Part shown: positions 25,977-33,957 of the stretch, piece by piece
How the letters are laid out: each line of letters begins with the position of its first letter
Numbering within the stretch: position 1 is the first letter of the stretch
Assembly: GCF_000718785.1 (NCBI RefSeq)
Contig: NZ_JOCA01000029.1
Location: forward strand, 1-64,000
DNA: 64,000 nucleotides
DNA from: Streptomyces sp. NRRL WC-3626
Lineage (GTDB): Bacteria > Actinomycetota > Actinomycetes > Streptomycetales > Streptomycetaceae
Direction of reading: 5' to 3'
Program-made: the position numbers and the translations under genes
The notes under the pieces: model-generated
The model's database searches: none
What the model was told of the DNA's origin: nothing
Seen by the model: only the letters and a program-made list of their open reading frames with translations

Positions 25977-26888
25977 TCACCGACGCCCCGGCACGCCGGT
26001 CACCAGCCGCAGCCGCTGTTCGCACCTGCCCACCCGCACCGTCTGCCCCCACGTCAGCTGCAGCGCGTCGCCCTCCACACCGTCCCCGAAGGCGACGAGG
26101 CGTTCCGACTCGACGGTCAGACACAGCCGGCCGGCGGCGGCGAGTTCGCCGGCCACCAGGGACGTCCCGGTGGCCGGCGACGGCCAGGCCTCGCGCACGA
26201 ACCAGAGCAGCCGGTCCTCCTCGGGGCGCGGCAGACGCAGGGCGCTGCCCCGCTCCTGCCACACCGACCGCAGCCAGCCGGTCGCGCCGGTGCCGGTGCC
26301 CACCAGCACTCCGGAGGAGGCCTGGGCCTCGACGACACCCCCGTCGCCCTCCAGGCCCAGGCGGTATCTGGCCGTCTGGTGTCCGACGGCACCGAGGTAG
26401 ATCTCGTTGAGCGCGACCAGCCGCTGGGTGTCGTCGGCGACCGCCTCGACCATGGTGAGTTCGTCCGCCCCGGCCGTGGACACGCCGCGCAGCAGCGCCG
26501 CCGCGTCGGCCGCCCGGTGCCGCACCAGTACGCCCGGATTGCGGCCCGGGTCGCCGTCGACCCCGATCACCGGCTGCCCGGCGAGGTATTTCGCCACGTT
26601 GGCCACCAGTCCGTCCTGGCCCACCACGACCACGACGTCCTCCGGGGCGAACAGGAAACGGTCCAGGTCGCTCCGCTCCACCCGGGCGTGGCGCCAGGTC
26701 GGCGGGACGGCGGCCGCGACCTCGGCCAGCGCCCGGTGGGCGCGCTGGTGGCGTTCGGCGACCTCCGCGAGGTCCCGGCCCCGGGAGGAGAGGAAGAAGG
26801 CGGCCTGACCGTGGGTGCCGTGCCGGGCCACCAGTTCCTCGTACTCCGTGATGCGGTGGACCAGCACGGCGCGCGGGGCGAGACTCAT
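25977..26888 (-). CDS. NAD(+)/NADH kinase-fold protein (divergent)
   Basis: 303 residues with the order of an ATP-NAD kinase: a VVVVGQDGLVANVAKYL motif (90-106) where true NAD kinases have GGDGT; then VIGVDGDPGRNPGVL, LNEIYLG (the NE motif) and GVLVGTGTGATGW, equivalent to the TPTGSTAY loop. The catalytic Asp is kept but one Gly of GGDG is Gln and the NPGVL segment replaces the NxGxLG motif, so substrate or activity may differ from NAD kinase. First residues MSLAPRAVLVHRITEYEELV add an N-terminal strand. ATG overlaps the SPFH stop by 4 bp: second gene of a two-gene operon. Confidence 0.78.
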   Translation of the reverse strand: MSLAPRAVLVHRITEYEELVARHGTHGQAAFFLSSRGRDLAEVAERHQRAHRALAEVAAAVPPTWRHARVERSDLDRFLFAPEDVVVVVGQDGLVANVAKYLAGQPVIGVDGDPGRNPGVLVRHRAADAAALLRGVSTAGADELTMVEAVADDTQRLVALNEIYLGAVGHQTARYRLGLEGDGGVVEAQASSGVLVGTGTGATGWLRSVWQERGSALRLPRPEEDRLLWFVREAWPSPATGTSLVAGELAAAGRLCLTVESERLVAFGDGVEGDALQLTWGQTVRVGRCEQRLRLVTGVPGRR

Positions 26889-27922
26889 TCCCGTCCCTCG
26901 CCGCCGAGCCGGGCCAGCAGGCCGGTCAGCACGTCCGGCGAGACGGTCACGCTGTCGATGCGCGGCAGGTTCTCCGCCAGCCGCGTGCCGGTGAGCGCGT
27001 GTAGCGTCGCCACGTCGACATCTCCGTGCACGCGCAGCCAGGCCGCCTGGGCCTCGGCCCGTGCCTCGCCGATCTCGCGAGCCGCCTGCGCCTCCGCGTG
27101 GGCGAGCGCCACCGAGCGGGCGGCCTCGGCCTCGGCGACCTTGACCGTGCGGGCCGCCTCGGCCTGGGCCCGTATCCGGTCGGCCGCGGCGGCCTCCTCC
27201 GCCTCGCGGCGCGCGTTCGCCCCGCGCTGCTCCACCAGCCGCTCCTCGCGGCGGGCGAGTTCGATCTGGCTGGCCAGTTCGTTCTCGGCGATGGCGCGCT
27301 CGCGCTCGACGGCGACGGCCCGCCGTTCGTACGTCGCCCGGTCGGCCTCCTGCTGGATCAGCTCCCGGGCGGGCGTGCGCAGTGCGCGCTCCACCTCCGC
27401 CTCGGGCCGCACCGCCATGACGCGTACGGTCACCACCTCGATCCCGGTGGCCGGCAGCCGCGGCTCGGCACCGAGTCCCTCCGCGATCCGCTCGCGCACC
27501 GCGGCCACTCCGTCGACCAGCGCCTGTGCCAGCGGGGTGCGGGCCAGCACGTCCAGCGCGTGCTGCTGGGCCGTCTCGGTGAGCAGCGTGCCCAACTGCT
27601 CCAGCGGTGCCCCGCGCCAGGCCCCGGTGTCGGGGTCGACGGAGAAGTCCAGCCGGGCTGCGGCGAGTGCCGGGTCCCCGATCCGGTAGGTGACGGTGGC
27701 CTGGACCGACACGTCCTGGAAGTCGGCCGTACGGGCGCGGAAGGTCATGGCCAGTTCCCGGTCCTCGACCGGCACCTCGGACAGCGCGGCGGTCAACGGG
27801 CGGAACCAGAAACCGAGCCCCGTCCCGTCGTGCACCAGCCTGCCGCCGCGGTGGTGCCGGATGTGGGCGGTGGGCGTGGCACGCAGATGGCGCCAGCCCA
27901 GGCGCCGGGTGATGTCGGCCAT
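26885..27922 (-). CDS. SPFH/Band-7 domain protein
   Basis: 345 residues. Residues 40-180 form an SPFH domain (VEDRELAMTFRARTADFQDV, VQATVTYRIGDPALAAARL, ATGIEVVTVRVMAVRPEAEV). Residues 190-285 are an almost pure Ala/Glu/Arg heptad coiled coil typical of flotillin and stomatin. No N-terminal membrane helix is evident (RHHRGGRLVHDGTGLGFWFRPLT is only a short hydrophobic patch), so it may be cytosolic or peripherally bound. SPFH proteins assemble ring scaffolds at membranes. First gene of an operon with the NAD-kinase-like protein; a strong palindrome lies upstream. Confidence 0.88.
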   Translation of the reverse strand: MADITRRLGWRHLRATPTAHIRHHRGGRLVHDGTGLGFWFRPLTAALSEVPVEDRELAMTFRARTADFQDVSVQATVTYRIGDPALAAARLDFSVDPDTGAWRGAPLEQLGTLLTETAQQHALDVLARTPLAQALVDGVAAVRERIAEGLGAEPRLPATGIEVVTVRVMAVRPEAEVERALRTPARELIQQEADRATYERRAVAVERERAIAENELASQIELARREERLVEQRGANARREAEEAAAADRIRAQAEAARTVKVAEAEAARSVALAHAEAQAAREIGEARAEAQAAWLRVHGDVDVATLHALTGTRLAENLPRIDSVTVSPDVLTGLLARLGGEGRE

Positions 27923-27949
27923 GAGACGCTCCTTCTTTCTCGTCGTGAT

Positions 27950-27992
27950 GACGATAAGGGAGGAACGTGTTTATCGTCAAGAGGACGATAAA
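27950..27992. promoter_or_regulatory. Operator of the SPFH/NAD-kinase-like operon
   Basis: TTTATCGTC-AAGAG-GACGATAAA (27970-27992) is a perfect 9-bp inverted repeat. A third half-site GACGATAA sits at 27950. The cluster lies 28-70 bp upstream of the SPFH start on the minus strand. It is AT-rich against the local background. The regulator is not encoded nearby; a Nudix-type or MarR/TetR-type repressor is possible. Confidence 0.8.
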
Positions 27993-28069
27993 AGGAGGTG
28001 GCGGCATTCGGACTGCCCGTCCGGGCGGGTGGGCTGCAGAATGGCAGGAACATGTCATAGGAGGCCGTG

Positions 28070-28768
28070 ATGAGCACCGTACCTTCCGAAGGAAGATCCC
28101 TCCGGACCGTCCTGCGCGCCGTCGTCGCGCTGGCCCTGCTCCTGGGCTGGACCGCCGTGTCCGGATCCGCCGCGCACGCCGGACGCGAGGCGGCCGTCGA
28201 GGTCCGCGGAGGCGACACCCTCTACAGCACCGGCACCCGCTGCACCGTCGGCTTCAACGCCCGCTCCGGCTCCACGACGTACGCGCTGCTCTCGGGCCGG
28301 TGCGCCCAGGGTGCCCGCACCTGGTACGCCGACCCCGCGCTGACCGTCCCCGTCGGTGTCACCGCGGGCGTGAGCTTCCCCGGCAACGACTATGCGAGCA
28401 TCCGCTACACCAATACGGCGGTGGTCTACCCCGGCGAGGTCTCGCTGGGGACGGGCGCGCGCGACATCACCGGCGCGGCGAATCCCGTCGTCGGCCAGCC
28501 GATCTGCCACGTGGGGCGGACCACCGGCTACCGCTGCGGAACCGTCCAGGCCGTGAACCTCACCGTCAACTACGGCGACGGCATCGTTTACGGCCTCTTC
28601 CGGTCCACGATCTGCTCCGAGCCGGGAGACGCCGGCGGCCCGGCCTTCTCGGGCGGCACCGCCCTCGGCATCATCGTGGGCAGCACCGGCACCTGCGCCT
28701 CGGGCGGCTTCACCTACTACCAGCCGGTGACCGAATGGCTGTCGGCCTACGGCCTGACCGTCTACTGA
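28070..28768 (+). CDS. Streptogrisin-like (S1) protein lacking catalytic His and Ser
   Basis: 232 residues, secreted (signal peptide about 1-37, LRAVVALALLLGWTAVSGSA). From residue 46 it aligns to the mature streptogrisin/alpha-lytic fold: GGDTLYSTGTRCTVGFNARS, then YALLSGRCAQG where proteases have GHC (His replaced by Arg77), SFPGNDYASIRY with the Asp107 kept, and EPGDAGGPAFSGG where proteases have GDSGG (Ser replaced by Ala188), ending YYQPVTEWLSAYGLTVY. Disulfide Cys are kept. It has no propeptide, unlike active relatives. Two catalytic residues are gone while fold motifs remain, so it looks like a pseudoprotease rather than decay. AGGAGG upstream; GTG at 28067 is an alternative. Confidence 0.9.
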   Translation: MSTVPSEGRSLRTVLRAVVALALLLGWTAVSGSAAHAGREAAVEVRGGDTLYSTGTRCTVGFNARSGSTTYALLSGRCAQGARTWYADPALTVPVGVTAGVSFPGNDYASIRYTNTAVVYPGEVSLGTGARDITGAANPVVGQPICHVGRTTGYRCGTVQAVNLTVNYGDGIVYGLFRSTICSEPGDAGGPAFSGGTALGIIVGSTGTCASGGFTYYQPVTEWLSAYGLTVY

Positions 28769-28942
28769 ACGGCACCGTCACGCCCCGGCCGCCGGCGGAG
28801 CGTGCTGGTGCGGAACGATCCCGACCCCGGGTCCGGCGGGTACCGCCACCTCCCCCCGTACCTGGATGCCGCGGCGACGCATCGGGCGTAATGTCCGAAT
28901 GTGGGGCAGTCGGGAAGTTGGTGAGGTTCGGGTGGGCCGCTG

Positions 28943-31066
28943 ATGGAGAGCGTGATGGCTGCCGTGGTACGGGAGAGCGGTGCGTACGGCGGGCTGCTGT
29001 ACGTGCTGCCACCGGGCGAGGACGCCCTGTGGCTGGCCGTGGTGGCAGGGACCCCGCACGAGTTCGCGACCCCGTGGCGGCGGGTGACGCTGACCGATCC
29101 GATGCCGGTCGCCGACGCCGTGCGCGAGCGGCGCCTGGTGTGGGTCCGCGGGCAGGAGGAGATGGCACGCCGGTACCCGCGGCCGGCCCTCGTGCTGCCG
29201 TACGACTTCGCCCTGGCTGCCGCACCGATCACCTCGGGCGACGGGCCGCGGGGCGGGCTGGTGCTGCTGTGGTCCGGGTCCCACCCGCCGCAGCTGAGCC
29301 GCGCCGAGCGCGACGCCGTCGAGGCCGGCTGCCACCGCCTGGCCGGCCTCCTCCAGCAGGCCGCGGACCGCGGCGACCCGCTGCTGCCCACCGGTCGCCC
29401 GCGGACCGTGCTGCAGCCGGCCGGGCGCGCGGTCCCGCCCGGCGAGGCGGCCGCGCACACCGCCTTCATCGACCGCCTGCCCGGAGGCTCCTGCGCGCTG
29501 GACACGAACGGCCGCCTGACCTTCGTCACCCCCGCCGCCGGCGACCTCCTCGGCCGCGATCCGGACGACCTCGTGGGCGCCCTGCCCTGGGAAGCCCTCC
29601 CGTGGATGGACGTCCCCCAGGTCGAGGACCGCTACCGGGCCGCGCTGGTCAGCCGGCGTCCGCAGACGTTCACCGTCCTGCGCCCACCGGATGTGGGGCT
29701 GTTCTTCGAGCTGTACCCGGACCCCACCGGCATCAGCGTCCGTATCACCGGCATCGACCCGTCCGGCGACGCGCCCGCCGCGCCCGCCGCGCCCGCCTCG
29801 CCCGCCGCACCGGCCGCCGGCCCCAGCCGCGCCATCCTGCTGTACAACCTGATGCACCTGGCCGCCACCCTGACCGAGGCCGTCGGCGTGCGGGACGTGT
29901 CCGACCTGGCCGCCGACCAGCTGCTGCCCGCCCTCGGCGCCCACGGCATGGTGCTGATGACCTCCGAGGAAGGCCGACTCAGGATCGTCGGCCACCGCGG
30001 CTACCGAACCGAGGTCATGGAGCGTATCGACGCCGTTCCCCTGGGCCTGGACATCCCCGGCACCAGGGTCCTGACCTCGGGCGTCCCGGCCTTCTTCGCC
30101 TCCTTCGACGAGCTGCGCCGCGCCTACCCGGGGACCGCGCACGAGGACGGGATGGCGGCATGGGCCTTCCTGCCGATGATCGCCTCCGGTCGCCCCATCG
30201 GCTGCATGCTCGTCGCCTACCGCAGGCCCCGCCCCTTCCCGCCCGGCGAACGCGCCGTCCTCACCTCCCTGGCCGGGCTGGTCGGCCAGGCCCTCGACCG
30301 CGCCCGCCTCTACGACACCAAGCACGACCTCGCCCACCGCCTGCAGTCCGCCCTGCTCCCGCGCACCCTGCCCCGCCTCCCCGGCCTGAAGGTCGCCGCC
30401 CGCTACCTCCCGGCCGCCCGGGGCCTGGAGATCGGCGGCGACTTCTACGACCTCATCCGTCTCGACGAGCACAGCGCCGGCGCCACCATCGGCGATGTAC
30501 AGGGCCACGACGTGGACGCCGCGGCGCTCATGGGACAGGTCCGCACCGCCGTCCACGCCCACGCCACCGTCGGCTCGGCCCCCGATCAGGTCCTGGCCCA
30601 CGCCAACCGCCTGCTCACCGACCTCGAACCGGGACTGTTCACCAGTTGCCTCTACGTCCACCTCGACCTCGCCGCCCGTCGCGCCTGCGTGGCCAGCGCC
30701 GGCCATCCGCCGCCCCTGCTGAGGCACGCCGACGGACGCGTCGAGGTCCTCCCGGTTCCGCCCGGCCTCCTCCTCGGCATCGAGCCGGACACCCGGTACC
30801 CGGCCCTCGACTTCGCCCTGCCGGACGGCTGCGTGCTCGCCCTCTACACCGACGGGCTCGTCGAGGCTCCCGGAGTGGACATCGGCGACGCCACCGCGGC
30901 CCTCGGCGGGCTTCTCGAAGCCGAGGACCCGGCCGACCTCGACGCCATGGCCGACACCCTCATCCGCCACGCCGCCGCTCCCGGCGACGACGTCGCGCTG
31001 CTCCTCATCAGCCCTCACGGCCGAAGCGGCGAAGCGGGAGACAGGCCAAAGCGGTCGGAACCATGA
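28943..31066 (+). CDS. GAF-PAS-GAF PP2C (SpoIIE-type) phosphatase
   Basis: 707 residues. GAF-like region about 1-130, PAS about 168-270 (FIDRLPGGSCALDTNGRLTF, DLLGRDPDDLVG), an Ala/Pro-rich linker, second GAF about 300-450 (LTEAVGVRDVSDLAADQLLP) and a PP2C domain about 475-700: RYLPAARGLEIGGDFYDLIR, IGDVQGHDVDAAALMGQ, ALYTDGLVEAPG and PGDDVALLLIS. Metal-binding Asp are present. Likely dephosphorylates an anti-anti-sigma factor in response to a sensed cue, and feeds the HATPase protein two genes on. An upstream in-frame start is possible but the first GAF looks complete from 28943. Confidence 0.9.
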   Translation: MESVMAAVVRESGAYGGLLYVLPPGEDALWLAVVAGTPHEFATPWRRVTLTDPMPVADAVRERRLVWVRGQEEMARRYPRPALVLPYDFALAAAPITSGDGPRGGLVLLWSGSHPPQLSRAERDAVEAGCHRLAGLLQQAADRGDPLLPTGRPRTVLQPAGRAVPPGEAAAHTAFIDRLPGGSCALDTNGRLTFVTPAAGDLLGRDPDDLVGALPWEALPWMDVPQVEDRYRAALVSRRPQTFTVLRPPDVGLFFELYPDPTGISVRITGIDPSGDAPAAPAAPASPAAPAAGPSRAILLYNLMHLAATLTEAVGVRDVSDLAADQLLPALGAHGMVLMTSEEGRLRIVGHRGYRTEVMERIDAVPLGLDIPGTRVLTSGVPAFFASFDELRRAYPGTAHEDGMAAWAFLPMIASGRPIGCMLVAYRRPRPFPPGERAVLTSLAGLVGQALDRARLYDTKHDLAHRLQSALLPRTLPRLPGLKVAARYLPAARGLEIGGDFYDLIRLDEHSAGATIGDVQGHDVDAAALMGQVRTAVHAHATVGSAPDQVLAHANRLLTDLEPGLFTSCLYVHLDLAARRACVASAGHPPPLLRHADGRVEVLPVPPGLLLGIEPDTRYPALDFALPDGCVLALYTDGLVEAPGVDIGDATAALGGLLEAEDPADLDAMADTLIRHAAAPGDDVALLLISPHGRSGEAGDRPKRSEP

Positions 31067-31087
31067 AAAAGAATGTCATCCACAGAC

Positions 31088-31115
31088 TTGACCGATTCAA
31101 GAAAATGCGTACGGT
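31088..31115 (+). promoter_or_regulatory. Candidate housekeeping promoter for HATPase-fur
   Basis: TTGACC (31088), 16 bp, TACGGT (31110), 54 bp before the HATPase start, in an unusually AT-rich 100-bp patch. The -35 matches 5/6 and the -10 fits TANNNT. Confidence 0.55.
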
Positions 31116-31169
31116 CGTAGAGGACATCGCAATCATCCATCGCAACCGTCCTCGAAAGCGCCCCCCACC

Positions 31170-31697
31170 ATGGATCGCACAGCAGCCCGGGACATCCTCC
31201 CGGGCGTAACGATCACCGACTCGGCCGGCCCCGGCCCTCGGCTTCCGGCTCCCGCGCTGCCGCCAGGTGCGGTGGCCGGGAGCCCCGTGGAGTCGTTCGT
31301 CGGCGGGCCCTGGTCCCTGCCATGGTCACCGACCGCGTGCTCCTCGGCGAGGAGCGTCATACGTGACGTGCTGCGGCAATGGGACCTGGACGACCTCGTA
31401 CCGACCGCCGAACTGCTCGCCAGCGAACTGGTGAGCAACGCGCTGCGTCATTCCTCCGGCCCGCTGCGCCTCACCCTGGAGCGGGTGTCCGGCCTTCGCT
31501 GCCTGGTCAGCGACGGCACCGTGGATCTTCCCCGCCCGGCCGACGCGGGCCCGGACGACGAGAGCGGTCGCGGCCTCCTCCTGGTGGACATGCTGGCCGC
31601 CCGGTGGGGCTGCGAGGTCGGCCCCGAGGGCAAGAACGTGTGGTTCGAGCTCTCCGGAGACGCCGGTGACCCCTGCGCGCGGGGCGGGGTGGTATGA
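31170..31697 (+). CDS. HATPase (anti-sigma-factor-like) ATP-binding protein
   Basis: 175 residues. The GHKL/HATPase_c_2 fold is read from ARSVIRDVLRQWDLDDLVPTA, ELLASELVSNALRHS (N-box), LVSDGTVDLPRPADAG (G1-like D box) and ESGRGLLLVDMLAARWG (G2 lid). A Pro-rich N-terminal 45 residues precede it. Such single-domain proteins serve as anti-sigma/anti-anti-sigma kinases in Streptomyces stress pathways. The end overlaps the fur start by 4 bp, so translation is coupled. Placed between two PP2C phosphatases. Confidence 0.9.
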   Translation: MDRTAARDILPGVTITDSAGPGPRLPAPALPPGAVAGSPVESFVGGPWSLPWSPTACSSARSVIRDVLRQWDLDDLVPTAELLASELVSNALRHSSGPLRLTLERVSGLRCLVSDGTVDLPRPADAGPDDESGRGLLLVDMLAARWGCEVGPEGKNVWFELSGDAGDPCARGGVV

Positions 31698-32212
31698 CGA
31701 CATCCGGCTCGACGGGCGAGACGATGGCGCGGGCGGCCGAACGGCTGCGTTCGGCGGGTATGCGTGTCACCGTCCCGCGCATGGCCGTGCTGATGGCCGT
31801 CTCCGACTCGGAGGGCCACCTCGACGCGGACAGCCTGCGCGGCCTCGCCCAGCGGATCACCGGCCGGCTGTCCCTGCAGGCCACCTACAACGTGCTGCGG
31901 GCCCTCACGGACGCCGGACTGGTGAGGACCACCCAGATCGCGGGCCACCCCGCCCGCTACGAGACCGAGCGGCACGACAACCACCACCATTTCGTCTGCC
32001 GCGCCTGCGGCTCCATCCGCGACGTGGAGTGCGCGGTGGGCGCGGCCCCGTGCATGGAGCCGAGACTGCCGGCGGACTACGACACCCAGGAGGCCGCGGT
32101 CACCTTCTGGGGCCTGTGCCCCGGTTGCCGGGCCGCGGCACCGCTCCCCGGCTTATCACCGCAACACGAGCACCTGCGCCGTCACGGATCAATGCCCGGA
32201 TCATCCCGATAA
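31694..32212 (+). CDS. Fur-family regulator (PerR/CatR-like) with TTA codon
   Basis: 172 residues. Winged helix LRSAGMRVTVPRMAVLMAVS, SLQATYNVLRALTDAGLVRTTQ; metal site HDNHHHFVCRACGSIRDVEC and a second CPGC zinc pair near the end. The composition matches the CatR/FurA branch, which represses catalase genes under low peroxide, but no catalase is nearby. Codon 154 is TTA (32153-32155, in-frame) in an otherwise strictly GC-ending gene, a bldA-type signal. Coupled to the HATPase gene by a 4-bp overlap. Confidence 0.9.
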   Translation: MTTSGSTGETMARAAERLRSAGMRVTVPRMAVLMAVSDSEGHLDADSLRGLAQRITGRLSLQATYNVLRALTDAGLVRTTQIAGHPARYETERHDNHHHFVCRACGSIRDVECAVGAAPCMEPRLPADYDTQEAAVTFWGLCPGCRAAAPLPGLSPQHEHLRRHGSMPGSSR

Positions 32213-32222
32213 AGTGCCCTGT

Positions 32223-33335
32223 GTGATCAGTTCAGCAGGGCACCGGCTCCGCCATCGTTCGTACGGAGGCCAGCGACTGGCCGTGCTTCTGTCGCCGGTG
32301 ATCGTCACCGTCGTCATCGGCGGCCTGGCGTTCTCCACCCCGAGGGAGATCTCCTTCAGCCGTCTGCTGCCCGCGGCCCCGGCCCTGGCCGCCGCGCTGT
32401 GGCCCGTCCTCCCGACGGTCCTGCTGGGGACGTTCTGCCTGCTGATCATGACCGGCGTCAGCTTCTTCTACTCCGATCTGGGGACGCCGTACACGCTCGC
32501 CGCGATCGCCGCCGTCACCCTGGCGGCCGCGTACGCCAGCCATCTGCGCCTCCAGCGGGAGGAGACCCTCTTCCAGGTCCGGCTCGTGGCCGACGCCGCC
32601 CAGCAGGTGCTGCTGCGGCCGCTGCCCGAACGCGTCCGCGACGTCGAGATCGAGTCGTTGTATCTGGCGGCCCAGGAGCAGGCCCGGATCGGCGGCGACT
32701 TCTACGACGCGGCCGACACTCCGTACGGAGTCCGGCTGCTCATCGGCGACGTGCGCGGCAAGGGCCTGTCCGCGGTGGGGGCCGCCTCCGCGGTGATCAA
32801 CTGTTTCCGGGAGAACGCGTACGACCAGCCCGACCTGAGGGGTGTCGTGCGCCGGATGCAGATCGCCGTGTCCCGCTACGGCGCCATGGTCCCCTCCGAG
32901 GACCAGACGGAGCACTTCGCCACCGCCCTGATCGCCGAGATCCCGCACGGCGGCGGGAACGTCAGGATCCTCAACTGCGGACACCCGGCACCGGTGTTCG
33001 TACGCGGTGGGGAGATCCACGTCCACGAGCCCGCCCTCGCCTCGACCCCCCTCAACCTCTCCGCGCTCCTCGGAGACCACTACTACGTGGACACGGTCGC
33101 CTTCGCCCCGGGCGACCAGCTCCTGCTCTACACCGACGGCGTGTCGGAGACCCGCGACCGGGCCGGCGAGTTCTTCCCGCTGGCGGACTGGGCGCGGCGG
33201 CACCATGACACACCGCCGCGTGACTTGCTGGACCGGCTGCACACGGACCTGCTCCACTACGCGGGCGGCAGGCTCGACGACGACATCGCGGCCATCGCCG
33301 TACGCTGCCGGCCCGCCGGGGCGCGAGAGCGCTGA
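32223..33335 (+). CDS. Membrane-bound PP2C (SpoIIE-type) phosphatase
   Basis: About 370 residues. N-terminal helices (LAVLLSPVIVTVVIGGLAF, LLPAAPALAAALWPVLPTVLLGTFCLLIM, YTLAAIAAVTLAAAYASHL) are followed by a PP2C domain about 125-365: QARIGGDFYDAADT, IGDVRGKGLSAVGAASA, LLLYTDGVSETRD and LDDDIAAIAVR. GTG at 32223 follows TAAAGT (32210-32215) by 7 nt, the leaderless geometry; GTG 32214 is an alternative. Probably a sensor-linked phosphatase in the same stress network; stops just before the convergent HxlR gene. Confidence 0.9.
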   Translation: MISSAGHRLRHRSYGGQRLAVLLSPVIVTVVIGGLAFSTPREISFSRLLPAAPALAAALWPVLPTVLLGTFCLLIMTGVSFFYSDLGTPYTLAAIAAVTLAAAYASHLRLQREETLFQVRLVADAAQQVLLRPLPERVRDVEIESLYLAAQEQARIGGDFYDAADTPYGVRLLIGDVRGKGLSAVGAASAVINCFRENAYDQPDLRGVVRRMQIAVSRYGAMVPSEDQTEHFATALIAEIPHGGGNVRILNCGHPAPVFVRGGEIHVHEPALASTPLNLSALLGDHYYVDTVAFAPGDQLLLYTDGVSETRDRAGEFFPLADWARRHHDTPPRDLLDRLHTDLLHYAGGRLDDDIAAIAVRCRPAGARER

Positions 33336-33362
33336 CCCGGCCACGGAGGCGGCGACGGTCCG

Positions 33363-33378
33363 GGGGCCGAGAGGCCCC
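33363..33378. terminator. Short hairpin between convergent genes
   Basis: GGGGCC-gaga-GGCCCC, ending at the first base of the HxlR stop codon. Confidence 0.45.
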
Positions 33379-33776
33379 TACGGGGCCGCCGAGGTGTCCG
33401 TGCGGGCGTCGTAGGCGGCGCGGGCGTCGTCGATCCGGGCGAGGTGCGCCACGCTCCATTCGAGCAGGGGTGCGGTGGCCGCACGCAGGGTCCGGCCCAT
33501 CTCGGTGAGCTCGTAGCTGACGTGCGGCGGCATCACGTTGTGGACGGTGCGGGTCAGAATCCCGTCCCGCTCCAGACCGCGCAGCGTGACGGTGAGCATG
33601 CGCCGGCTGATTCCGTCGACGGCCCTGCTGAGCTCGGTGAAGCGGCGCGGCCCGTCCCTGAGGCCGCGCACGACCAGCAGCGACCACTTGTCCCCGACGA
33701 TGTCGAGCACCACCCGGGTCCGGCAGGCGTCACCGGAGATCCCGGCCGGCCGCGAACCGCCACGTCCGGCGTCCAT
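33378..33776 (-). CDS. HxlR-family transcriptional regulator
   Basis: 132 residues. Core CRTRVVLDIVGDKWSLLVVRG, GPRRFTELSRAVDGISRRML, LRGLERDGILTRTVHNVMPPHVSYELTEMG is the HxlR winged helix. Family members respond to reactive aldehydes, quinones or redox change, often through the N-terminal Cys, which is present. ATG at 33776 (MDAGRGG). Divergent from an alpha/beta hydrolase with repeated sites between, so that gene is its probable target. Confidence 0.93.
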   Translation of the reverse strand: MDAGRGGSRPAGISGDACRTRVVLDIVGDKWSLLVVRGLRDGPRRFTELSRAVDGISRRMLTVTLRGLERDGILTRTVHNVMPPHVSYELTEMGRTLRAATAPLLEWSVAHLARIDDARAAYDARTDTSAAP

Positions 33777-33795
33777 GGTTACCTCCGGAGAACCG

Positions 33796-33876
33796 AGGCA
33801 CCGAAAAGTGCCTTATTGCCCTGAGCGCGCCGATCGCACCAGAGTGGTCCCGGTAAACAAACGGTACCGAGGCACC
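33796..33876. promoter_or_regulatory. Repeated operator sites of the HxlR/hydrolase pair
   Basis: AGGCAC-CGAAAA-GTGCCT (33796-33813) is an inverted repeat. ACCGAGGCACC occurs twice (33792-33802 and 33866-33876). The second copy is followed by AATAGT. Both lie between divergent starts and fit a dimeric HxlR site. Confidence 0.6.
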
Positions 33877-33957
33877 AATAGTAACCGCCGGGGTCGTGAC
33901 GCGGCGGTACGCCCGTGACCGTGCCCCACTGCCTCTGTGAAGGAAGGCTGATTCCCC

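Noticed and set aside
28762..31018. Large minus-strand ORFs opposite the PP2C gene
   Set aside because: Amino-acid composition is typical of a shadow frame (Gly/Arg/Val-rich, no domains); the + strand has clear GAF, PAS and PP2C motifs.
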